Shown here: positions 9,344-16,289 of the stretch, one piece after another
Layout of the letters: each line of letters starts with the position of its first letter
Numbering within the stretch: position 1 is the first letter of the stretch
Assembly: GCA_951812345.1 (NCBI GenBank)
Contig: OX638295.1
Span: 1,894,965 to 1,958,964 of the forward strand
DNA from: Rhodothermales bacterium
GTDB lineage: Bacteria > Bacteroidota > Rhodothermia > Rhodothermales > VXPQ01
Direction of reading: 5' to 3'
DNA: 64,000 nucleotides
Notes under the pieces: model-generated
What the model saw: the letters and a program-made list of their open reading frames with translations, nothing else
Database searches by the model: none
Told to the model about the DNA's origin: nothing
Program-made: the position numbers and the translations under genes

Positions 9344-10186
9344 ATGACCATTTCCGAACTCGAAATCCGCATCGATGAACTGGCCGGTATCCATGCAAAC
9401 GAGGCGCCCCCGGACATCGCGCGAGAAGCCGTAAACGAAGTGCTGGCGGCGCTTGACCGAGGGGCTGTACGTGCCGCGTCGCGAGACAAAGAGGGTGCAT
9501 GGAGCACGCATGCCTGGGTAAAACGCGCTATCCTGCTGGGCTTTCGCATCGGCATACTCGCCGACTATTCGAGCGGCCCCTTTTCATTTCTCGATAAGGA
9601 TACGTATCCGCCAAGGACCTTCGATGCAGCGCACAGGGTACGCATTGTACCGGGTGGTTCCACCGTTCGAACCGGGGCCTACCTCGCTCCCGGCGTCGTT
9701 TGCATGCCGCCCATGTACGTGAATACGGGCGCCTACATAGACGAAAACACCATGATCGATTCCCATGCGCTCGTGGGAAGTTGTGCGCAAATCGGTAAAC
9801 GTGTCCACTTGTCGGCAGCGGCACAGATCGGAGGCGTACTCGAACCGGTCGGAGCCGTACCCGTCATTGTCGAGGATGATGTGTTCGTGGGAGGTGGGTG
9901 CGGCATATACGAAGGGTGTCTTATCCGGGCAGGAGCCGTGCTCGCACCGGGTGTTGTGCTTACCGGATCGACGCGCCTCTACGACCTCGCGCGGGAAAAT
10001 ATCATCGGACGCAACGAGCAAGGTATCCTCGAAGTGCCCGAAAATGCAGTCGTGGCGCCAGGCGGGCGCACCGTTTCGGGACCCTTCGCCGACCAACATG
10101 GGCTCTCGCTGTACACCCCCGTCATCGTAAAGTACCGGGACCGGAAAACAGATGCCGCCACTGCACTTGAAGAGGTTCTTCGATGA
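9344..10186 (+). CDS. dapD: 2,3,4,5-tetrahydropyridine-2,6-dicarboxylate N-succinyltransferase
   Basis: Enzyme of the succinylase branch of lysine and diaminopimelate synthesis, transferring succinyl from succinyl-CoA to tetrahydrodipicolinate. The ATG at 9344 (MTISELEIRID) is chosen since the open frame from 9269 overlaps the preceding gene and adds unlike sequence; TAGGA lies upstream. The N-terminal helical domain is followed by left-handed beta-helix hexapeptide repeats (GAYLAPGVV, VNTGAYIDENTMIDSHALVGSCAQIGK, VIVEDDVFVGGGC) as in DapD. At 280 residues the length fits. It is the only lysine pathway gene visible here. Confidence 0.93.
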   Translation: MTISELEIRIDELAGIHANEAPPDIAREAVNEVLAALDRGAVRAASRDKEGAWSTHAWVKRAILLGFRIGILADYSSGPFSFLDKDTYPPRTFDAAHRVRIVPGGSTVRTGAYLAPGVVCMPPMYVNTGAYIDENTMIDSHALVGSCAQIGKRVHLSAAAQIGGVLEPVGAVPVIVEDDVFVGGGCGIYEGCLIRAGAVLAPGVVLTGSTRLYDLARENIIGRNEQGILEVPENAVVAPGGRTVSGPFADQHGLSLYTPVIVKYRDRKTDAATALEEVLR

Positions 10187-10391
10187 GCTTGTTCGATCCC
10201 CTCAATGTCTGTTTGTAAAATAGAAAGGGATTTATATAGAAATGGTCCGAAAAAACCGAACCACCTCTTAAAGATAGTACGTGGGGAAACTGCAAAAAAC
10301 AGAAAGGCAGGCCGTATTGCTAAAAAGCGATACGACCTACCTGAGGTTTAGGCATAGTATACGTGATCACGTCTTTTTCGCAAACTCCGTC
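10187..10391. other. Intergenic stretch between dapD and a convergent small gene
   Basis: AT-rich relative to its neighbours. It holds the terminator of the minus-strand gene (listed separately); I see no convincing dapD terminator or small gene in it. Confidence 0.5.
10291..10341 (-). terminator. Intrinsic terminator of the 106-residue unknown gene
   Basis: Read on the minus strand, a 15-base arm (10341-10327) pairs with 10320-10306 across a 6-base loop with two G-U pairs and one mismatch, and is followed by a T-rich tract (TTTCTGTTTTTTG). It sits about 50 bases after the stop codon of the minus-strand gene. Confidence 0.65.
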
Positions 10392-10712
10392 TCACGCCTT
10401 CTTCGCGTAACTCCGTTTCGGCGGCAAATCCTGGCGGAAAATGAAGGCCGTCACATCCTCTGCGCTTTTCGGCGCGGTTTTGACCGTGAATACACGCCCG
10501 TGATGCTTTATCAAGTACGCCTTCAACGGTTGCACCTGCTTCTTGGGGATAACAACCCGAAGAACGGTATCTTCCGTTAACAGAGCGGCTCTTTCGGATA
10601 TGCCGGCATACTTGCTCCGGCGGCCAGGACGAGCACTGCCGCTGCGCGAACGCATGGATGCAAGTTGTGACAGTGCATCATCCTTGGAAAGCGTAGAAGT
10701 ACGAAATGCCAT
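10392..10712 (-). CDS. Small basic protein of unknown function
   Basis: A 106-residue protein I do not recognise. It is rich in Arg, Lys and Ser, with a Ser/Arg-rich N-terminal half (RSRSGSARPGRRSKYAG) and a more regular, predicted mixed alpha/beta C-terminal half (TVLRVVIPKKQVQPLKAYLIKHH). There is no signal peptide, membrane segment or cysteine. A good intrinsic terminator follows it, and it stands alone between dapD and a lipoprotein gene, which supports it being a real gene. The charge suggests nucleic-acid or ribosome contact, but that is only a guess. Confidence 0.6.
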   Translation of the reverse strand: MAFRTSTLSKDDALSQLASMRSRSGSARPGRRSKYAGISERAALLTEDTVLRVVIPKKQVQPLKAYLIKHHGRVFTVKTAPKSAEDVTAFIFRQDLPPKRSYAKKA

Positions 10713-10894
10713 GGTCGGGATAGATAAATGAATATGGAATGCGAGATGTGTTATCGGGTGTGATATCCAAAGTGATGCCCTGGTTGGAACAACTCTGCAA
10801 GATTTTCACACATTCACTCCACAAAACGCCTTGACAATTGCCTAATATAAAACACGCCCGCAAACGGCGCAAATAGTTAGAACAGTAAGGAACC

Positions 10895-10902
10895 ATACTT
10901 TT
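10895..10902 (+). promoter_or_regulatory. Weak -7-like box upstream of the SPOR lipoprotein gene
   Basis: TACTTTTT resembles the Bacteroidota TAnnTTTG box, about 70 bases before the chosen start. No clear -33 TTG is seen at the right distance, so this is tentative. Confidence 0.2.
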
Positions 10903-10970
10903 TCTTTAACCATACCATAAAAGTGTTTCTTCTGGGCAACAAGCGTGATTATCGGGGCCTGAAAACAGTG

Positions 10971-11504
10971 ATGAATATGATGCGATGCGGCGCTGTAGCG
11001 CTGCTGATTACGGGAACATGGGGCTGCGCTTCTTCCGAGAGGAGCACTACCGTTGATGTACGTGCTCTACCGGCGCCGGTTATCGATATATCCCGCTATG
11101 AGAGTTTCGATCCTTCCCTGTACCCCGACGCACCCCTCGACACGCTGGCAACCGTCACACACGATGTTCCGGCCCATCTAATGGAAGGCCGTGCAGCCGA
11201 GGGACTCCGATCGGAAGTACCAGGATTCCGGGTACAGATATTTTCGTCTATCGAACGCAACGCAGCCACGGAAGCGCAGGAAAACGTACAGATATGGTGG
11301 CGGAAACAGCATGACGAGGGCACTGTTCCTGAGGAAATTTTCCCCGAGGGACTCCCTGTTTACAACGTATACAGCCAGCCGTATTACCGGATTCGCGTCG
11401 GGAATTTTTTGTCACGCGAGGAAGCTCAGATATTACACAGCGTGCTTGCCCGACATTTTACCGACGCATTCATTGTACCGGACACGATCGTCATTACCCG
11501 GTAA
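10971..11504 (+). CDS. SPOR-domain lipoprotein
   Basis: An envelope lipoprotein with a signal peptide ending in a lipobox-like TWGC, so the mature protein would start at that Cys and be lipid-anchored. The C-terminal half resembles a SPOR domain (FRVQIFSSIERNAATEAQ ... YYRIRVGNFLSREEAQ), a fold that binds denuded peptidoglycan at division sites in known members. The ATG at 10971 gives a 19-residue signal up to the Cys; an in-frame GTG at 10923 would add 16 residues. No partner gene is adjacent, the next gene being an isoprenoid synthase. Confidence 0.78.
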   Translation: MNMMRCGAVALLITGTWGCASSERSTTVDVRALPAPVIDISRYESFDPSLYPDAPLDTLATVTHDVPAHLMEGRAAEGLRSEVPGFRVQIFSSIERNAATEAQENVQIWWRKQHDEGTVPEEIFPEGLPVYNVYSQPYYRIRVGNFLSREEAQILHSVLARHFTDAFIVPDTIVITR

Positions 11505-11704
11505 TGCACGGCATGGGCATTGCCGGCATATCGTGCCTTCCAGGATACGATGTGCGAACCTGCAGGAGAACCGGTAACACACCAGCCCGCGCAACAACCC
11601 GTTTTTCTTTCCGCAGGGCAGGCAACCATCTGCAGAAAACCGGCGTATATAGTACCTTTCGTTCTGGATAAGCTGCACAGCAACTCTTCGCATTTCATTT
11701 CTGC

Positions 11705-12739
11705 ATGCCGGAAACGGATACTCTCTTGCCCGAACGTTCCGATACGCTGCCGGCCGTCGGGGATATTCCCAGCACGCTACGGGACATTCGAGCTGCAGTC
11801 GATGAGGAACTCGGCGTCTTCCGTCGGTATTTTCGAGACTCCGTACGTTCCGACGCCAACCTGCTTGACAAGGTCACGCAGTATATGCTGCGTCAGAAGG
11901 GCAAAGAAATTCGCCCCATGCTTGTTCTTCTGTCGGCGAAAATGTGCGGAGGCATCAACGAAACCACCTACAGGGCGGCGGCGCTTGTCGAATTGATGCA
12001 TACCGCCACACTGGTGCACGACGATGTAGTGGACACCGCCGAACGACGGCGAAGCGCCTTCTCTGTCAATGCACTCTGGAAAAACAAGATCGCCGTCCTC
12101 TTCGGCGATTTTCTGCTCAGCCGCGGGCTACTGCTGTCACTCCGTTACGGGGACTACGAACTGCTCCATGCGCTCTCCGATGCGGTACGCCGCATGAGCG
12201 AGGGAGAACTGCTTCAGATCGAAAAGACCCGTCGTCTCGACATCGACGAAAAAACCTACTTCCGGATTATCTCGGACAAAACGGCTTCGCTCATTGCAGC
12301 CTGTATGGAATGCGGCGCCCTGAGCGCTTCCGCCGACCGCAACGTATTGCACACTATGCAGGAAGCCGGCGAACATCTTGGACTGGCTTTCCAGATACGG
12401 GACGACCTGTTCGACTACGGAGGCAAAGACATCGGCAAGCCTATCGGGATCGATCTGCAGGAAAAAAAGATGACGCTCCCGCTTATTCACGCACTGGCGG
12501 AAGCTCCCACCAGGGAACGACGCGATATTCTGCGCATTGTCCGTAAAAAAAGGAAGACGCGCCGCGACAGACAGACCATATATGCCTATGCCGAACGCCG
12601 GGGCGGCATAGCCTATGCCCGCCGGAAAATGCGCGAACACGCCGATACGGCCCGCAAATTACTCCAGGATATGCCCCCGACAGGAGCGCGGGACGCCATG
12701 CTCGGCCTGGTCGATTATACCATCCGCCGCGACAAATAA
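11705..12739 (+). CDS. Polyprenyl (octaprenyl-type) diphosphate synthase
   Basis: A 344-residue trans-isoprenyl diphosphate synthase, which lengthens allylic diphosphates with isopentenyl diphosphate. The two Asp-rich motifs are present, LVHDDVVD and FQIRDDLFDY, with the upstream GKEIRPML and the KPIGIDLQEKKMTLPL region typical of the IspB/HepT/ menaquinone side-chain group. In this lineage the likely product is the menaquinone tail, but chain length cannot be read from sequence alone. The preceding 200 bases contain no recognisable gene. Confidence 0.88.
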   Translation: MPETDTLLPERSDTLPAVGDIPSTLRDIRAAVDEELGVFRRYFRDSVRSDANLLDKVTQYMLRQKGKEIRPMLVLLSAKMCGGINETTYRAAALVELMHTATLVHDDVVDTAERRRSAFSVNALWKNKIAVLFGDFLLSRGLLLSLRYGDYELLHALSDAVRRMSEGELLQIEKTRRLDIDEKTYFRIISDKTASLIAACMECGALSASADRNVLHTMQEAGEHLGLAFQIRDDLFDYGGKDIGKPIGIDLQEKKMTLPLIHALAEAPTRERRDILRIVRKKRKTRRDRQTIYAYAERRGGIAYARRKMREHADTARKLLQDMPPTGARDAMLGLVDYTIRRDK

Positions 12740-12795
12740 GCCGGCCCGCGCAATACCGCTGGATACTAAACAAACCCGAACAGTTCTTCGTAAAA

Positions 12796-13422
12796 ATGAA
12801 TCAGCTCACCGATCATACTACAGGGACGAAACGCAAAAACCGCTCCCGGCAGTCCATGCATTGCTCCGGCGCCCCCTCTTCCCGGCGCAAAAAACTCGCA
12901 ACCCTGTTCCTGGCAGGCCTCGTGGGACTGATCGGTTCAGGGGCCGTCTTTATGGATCGCCCGGCGCCGTCTAATCCCGTAAGCCCGGCGACGGAATATT
13001 CCGAAAGCAAAAAGCATCCCGATCCAATCTCTGCTCCGCAGGACGGCGCCGAGATTTACCTGACGCGCTGCATGGCATGCCACCAGATGAACGGGGGCGG
13101 CGTGCCGGGCGTATTTCCTCCGCTCACCGGAACCGACTGGGTAACGGGCAGCGAGGAAGTGCTCATCCGGATCATCCTGAACGGAATGACCGGGGAGATC
13201 GAGGTGAATGGCATGGTGTATACTGGCGCAATGCCGCCCTGGGGAGCCTTTCTGAACGACGAAGAGATGGCGTCTCTTCTCACCTATATCCGGACGGAAT
13301 GGGGCAACGACGGCACAGAAATCACGCCCGAAACGGTAGCGCGGGTGCGGGAAGCCGTAGCGGAGCGCGAAGAGCCCTGGACGGTCGAGGAATTGGAGGC
13401 GATGAGGGAGGCGGAGGAGTAA
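12796..13422 (+). CDS. Membrane-anchored class I cytochrome c
   Basis: A 208-residue monohaem cytochrome c. A positively charged N-terminus is followed by one hydrophobic anchor (about residues 34-53), then the haem-binding RCMACH (Cys92, Cys95, His96) and a distal YTGAMPPW segment whose Met is the probable sixth ligand; a Glu-rich tail follows. The domain would face the periplasm and carry electrons to an oxidase or from a dehydrogenase. No oxidase gene is next to it, so the partner is unknown. It converges with the next gene, leaving only 8 bases between stops. Confidence 0.85.
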   Translation: MNQLTDHTTGTKRKNRSRQSMHCSGAPSSRRKKLATLFLAGLVGLIGSGAVFMDRPAPSNPVSPATEYSESKKHPDPISAPQDGAEIYLTRCMACHQMNGGGVPGVFPPLTGTDWVTGSEEVLIRIILNGMTGEIEVNGMVYTGAMPPWGAFLNDEEMASLLTYIRTEWGNDGTEITPETVARVREAVAEREEPWTVEELEAMREAEE

Positions 13423-13430
13423 CTCCCCTA

Positions 13431-13461
13431 TCACATCACCGGGTAGTACCGAGCCAGCATC
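13431..13461. repeat. Inverted repeat, left arm (gene 3' end)
   Basis: The first 17 bases (13431-13447, TCACATCACCGGGTAGT) are perfectly repeated in inverted orientation at 16305-16321, and 27 of 31 bases match over the full arm. The arm is the 3' end of the four-helix membrane protein gene. Confidence 0.75.
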
Positions 13462-13877
13462 AGCACGAGCACGAACAGCCAGATGAGGTGTCCGGCTCCG
13501 ATGCTCATGGCGAACCGCTTGCGAGCCGCTTGCCGGGATTCTTCGTCGCCATCCGCGGCCAGCGTTCCCCAGGCAGGGCGTATCACAAAGAACTGGATGC
13601 CCACCAGGACCAGCATGAACAGCAAGCTCGTGTGATATTCCGGCCCGTAGGACCCGAATCCTCCCCCGATCAAAAACGCGGCAAGCCCGAACAGGAACGT
13701 AAGCACGGCGAACATGCCCGTGAGGCTTACGGCCTTGGCTCCTATCTCGCGCACGGCGTCGCCGGGAGACGAAACCGCAGCGGCGCGAGCGATGCGGCCC
13801 AGAAGAAGCGCAACGCCAAACCATCCGGCGGCGGTCACGACGTGAAACAGCACAAAAAGATTCTTGATCGTCAGCAT
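13431..13877 (-). CDS. Four-helix integral membrane protein, possibly haem-linked
   Basis: A 148-residue protein with four hydrophobic segments (about residues 5-28, 48-72, 82-100 and 124-144). The start LFVLFHVVTAAGWFG has the His..Trp-Phe/Gly pattern seen in the first helix of CopD/HemJ/DUF2269-like proteins, but the rest is too diverged for a firm name. It diverges from hemY, which makes a haem-related role worth considering; this is inference. The last 30 bases of the gene recur in inverted orientation at 16291-16321. Confidence 0.7.
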   Translation of the reverse strand: MLTIKNLFVLFHVVTAAGWFGVALLLGRIARAAAVSSPGDAVREIGAKAVSLTGMFAVLTFLFGLAAFLIGGGFGSYGPEYHTSLLFMLVLVGIQFFVIRPAWGTLAADGDEESRQAARKRFAMSIGAGHLIWLFVLVLMLARYYPVM

Positions 13878-14039
13878 GGCGGTACGGGAAATCGGTGCGT
13901 TTTACGTAGTAGCCGTGCGGATACGGCCTGAGGCGGTGGGCAAGCGGGTATACGACCGCATTTCTGCCCTGTATATGGGCAGGGCATCGTTTAAAATACT
14001 ATTTTTTGACGCGACAAACACACAAGACAAGCTCGAACG

Positions 14040-15437
14040 ATGCGCGTGGCGGTAATAGGAGCAGGGATTGCCGGACTGACGGCTGCGTTCCGGTTGCGTC
14101 TGGCTGGCGCAGAACCCGTCGTGTTCGAGGCGCAGGCGCGGGCAGGGGGCGTAATCGGTACGGAGCGCATAGAGGGATTCCTTGTCGAATTCGGATCTAC
14201 CACCATTCAAACGGCGAATCCGGTCCTTGACACGCTCATTCGCGACGCCGGCCTGGATATGGACCTCCTTCCCGCCTCAAAGACCGCCCGAAAGAGATAT
14301 ATCGTACGCGGCGGCAAGCCGGTTGCCGCACCGGGTTCCCCGGCTGACCTTGTCACAAGCCCCTTGTTTTCCGCCCGTGCCCGACGGCGGGCGCTTCGCG
14401 AGCCTCTTATACCCAGGTCTCGCCCGACCGAAGAGGAAAGCGTGGCCGATTTTGCGCGCAGGCGCTTCGGGCCCGAGGCGCTGGACTATGGGATGGATCC
14501 GTTTGTCGCGGGGGTCTACGGAGGGGATCCGAAACGTCTTGCAATCCGCCATGCCTTTCCGCGCATCTGGCGCATGGAGCAGGAGTCGGGTTCTATCGTC
14601 CGGGCGCTGCTTCGAGGGCGCAAGGACAAGAAAAACCGGATGGCGGGCGGCATGTTTTCTTTCAGGAAAGGCCTTGGGCAATTGCCGGAGGCGCTTTCCG
14701 ATGCCTTGGGCGATCGCCTGCGCCTGTCCGCTCCCGTGCGGCGCATCGAGCGGCAAGGGGCCCGCTGGATCGTTTCCGGAGACCGCCTCCTGGCCGGACA
14801 TGCACAAACCACATGGAGCGAACCCTTCGACGCGGTGGTATATGCCGCCCCGCTTCACGCACTGGCCTCCATTGCGTTGCCTGAAGGACCTTCCCTCGAA
14901 CCATTGAGCCGTGTGGTTTACGCCCCGCTTGCCGTCACGGCAATGGGCTTCCGGCGCGAACACGTAGGACATCCGCTCGACGGATTCGGGATGCTTGTTC
15001 CAAGTGTAGAACGAAGTATCCGTATCCTCGGCACGTTATTTACGTCGTCCATTTTTCCGGGCCGATCCTCCGCTTCATCGATGTTCCAGTCGGATATCGC
15101 GCGAGCCCCGGCGGAACATGTACTGCTTACCACTATGATCGGCGGGATGCGAAATCCGGCACTGGCTTCGCTGCCGGAAAAGGAAGCGTATGACCTGGTA
15201 CTGGGTGATCTGCGGCGCCTGCTGAATATTTCCGGGGAACCCGTTTTCCGGTGGCATACCGCATGGGAACGGGCCGTTCCCCAGTACGATATCGGGTATG
15301 GGGATACACTCGACGCCATAGACCGGCTCGAGGCAGCCTGGTCCGGCTGGTTTATGGCGGGCAATTACCGCATGGGGGTTTCCATCGGCGACGCCGCGAA
15401 ATCCGGGGAAGAGGCGGCGCGTCGATGCCTTTTATGA
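14040..15437 (+). CDS. hemY: Protoporphyrinogen oxidase, FAD-dependent HemY type
   Basis: A 465-residue flavoenzyme that oxidises protoporphyrinogen (or coproporphyrinogen in the alternative haem pathway) to the porphyrin. It begins with the FAD-binding Rossmann motif VAVIGAGIAGLTAAFRL, then FEAQARAGGVIGT, and carries the family signature DPFVAGVYGGDPKRL around residue 160 and a C-terminal GNYRMGVSIGDAAKSG flavin-contact segment. No other haem synthesis gene is in the window. Upstream is a divergent membrane protein gene; downstream, in opposite orientation, is the toxin-antitoxin pair. Confidence 0.93.
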   Translation: MRVAVIGAGIAGLTAAFRLRLAGAEPVVFEAQARAGGVIGTERIEGFLVEFGSTTIQTANPVLDTLIRDAGLDMDLLPASKTARKRYIVRGGKPVAAPGSPADLVTSPLFSARARRRALREPLIPRSRPTEEESVADFARRRFGPEALDYGMDPFVAGVYGGDPKRLAIRHAFPRIWRMEQESGSIVRALLRGRKDKKNRMAGGMFSFRKGLGQLPEALSDALGDRLRLSAPVRRIERQGARWIVSGDRLLAGHAQTTWSEPFDAVVYAAPLHALASIALPEGPSLEPLSRVVYAPLAVTAMGFRREHVGHPLDGFGMLVPSVERSIRILGTLFTSSIFPGRSSASSMFQSDIARAPAEHVLLTTMIGGMRNPALASLPEKEAYDLVLGDLRRLLNISGEPVFRWHTAWERAVPQYDIGYGDTLDAIDRLEAAWSGWFMAGNYRMGVSIGDAAKSGEEAARRCLL

Positions 15438-15470
15438 CAAAGTAGCGCCAGGAGGCACGGGGCCAGGGGC

Positions 15471-15797
15471 TTACGCTTCAACGCGGAGCCTACCCCGTCG
15501 CGGGGAGCGGGGTTCTCGAATAACGATTTTTACGTCACGCCCAAGCACCGTCAATAGGCGTAGAAGGCGCTCCATGGAATACTCTCGAAAACTCCCCCGC
15601 AAGAGGCGCGAAACGTCGGGTTGGGATAGTCCAAGCAATTTTGCCGCCTCGACCTGTTTGAGTCCACGCTGACGGATAATCCTGTCAATGCGGGTAACGA
15701 GTTCCGCCTTTAGCAAGTGAGCCTCAGCATCGGGGCGCCCCAGATCCGCGAATACGTTTCCGGCACCCTGTTCGATCTTTATTTCGTCTGTTTTCAT
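15471..15797 (-). CDS. HigA-type antitoxin with XRE helix-turn-helix
   Basis: A 108-residue DNA-binding protein. The C-terminal half has a clear XRE/Cro helix-turn-helix, RGLKQVEAAKLLGLSQPDVS, followed by a third helix. Its start lies 4 bases after the stop of the toxin gene, the toxin-first order of higBA-like modules. The family protein neutralises its toxin and represses the operon. The N-terminal 35 residues, which would contact the toxin, are not characteristic. Confidence 0.85.
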   Translation of the reverse strand: MKTDEIKIEQGAGNVFADLGRPDAEAHLLKAELVTRIDRIIRQRGLKQVEAAKLLGLSQPDVSRLLRGSFREYSMERLLRLLTVLGRDVKIVIREPRSPRRGRLRVEA

Positions 15798-15801
15798 GAA
15801 T

Positions 15802-16170
15802 CTACCCTTTGCCGTATTTATCGGCGTAATGGCGCTGTGCCGCCTTCAGTCTCTGTTTAACGAGATCAAGTTCCTGTTTCGGTGTGGCAATGCCCCGTTT
15901 GGACTTCTTTTGGAAGGCATGCAGGACATAGATAGCTGCTTTGAATCGGACCGTGTATACCGTCCGGTAGGTGTTCCCGTCATGACGTGATACAATCTCC
16001 AGGACATTGGCCCCCAATCTCGTGAGTGGTTTGGCATCGCGGTGTTTGAGCCCGGTTTGTGCCTGATACAGAGCAAAACCGACCTGGTCCTGCACGGTGG
16101 CCGGAAACTTCTTCAAGTCCGCTCTGCTCGACCCTACCCATTCTACAGGTTTCAGTACATCTGTCCCCAT
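15802..16170 (-). CDS. RelE/HigB-like toxin (phage Gp49-like family)
   Basis: A 122-residue basic protein of the RelE superfamily. Recognisable elements are VEWVGSSRADLKKFP, YQAQTGLKHRDAKPLTRLG, VLEIVSRHDGNTYRTVYTV and the conserved tail YVLHAFQKKSKRGIATPKQE, as in Gp49-like toxins that cleave mRNA on the ribosome. It is the first gene of a two-gene operon with its antitoxin. A sigma70-like promoter ends 5 bases before the ATG, so the mRNA would be essentially leaderless. The module is the only clearly accessory item in its neighbourhood. Confidence 0.87.
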   Translation of the reverse strand: MGTDVLKPVEWVGSSRADLKKFPATVQDQVGFALYQAQTGLKHRDAKPLTRLGANVLEIVSRHDGNTYRTVYTVRFKAAIYVLHAFQKKSKRGIATPKQELDLVKQRLKAAQRHYADKYGKG

Positions 16171-16175
16171 GCCCG

Positions 16176-16204
16176 ATTATAGTGATTTCGCCATATTTAT
16201 GCAA
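16176..16204 (-). promoter_or_regulatory. Sigma70-like promoter of the toxin-antitoxin operon
   Basis: On the minus strand TTGCAT (16204-16199), a 17-base spacer and a consensus TATAAT (16181-16176) precede the toxin ATG at 16170. The predicted start site falls on or within a base or two of the start codon. Confidence 0.6.
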
Positions 16205-16289
16205 GCCTATGAAGAGACGCGAATCGGTCTGACTCGGGTGGTAGACAGCAGCCTCTTCATCCCGTGCATCAGTAACTCGCCCTGCAGGC

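Noticed and set aside
11505-11704. Possible small RNA or gene between the SPOR lipoprotein and the prenyl synthase genes
   Set aside because: Only a weak 8-base imperfect stem (CATATCGT/ACGATGTG) and no terminator or promoter; not enough to call.
15471-16170. Toxin-antitoxin pair as part of a prophage or plasmid island
   Set aside because: No integrase, phage or conjugation gene and no tRNA attachment site nearby; it is a solitary module.
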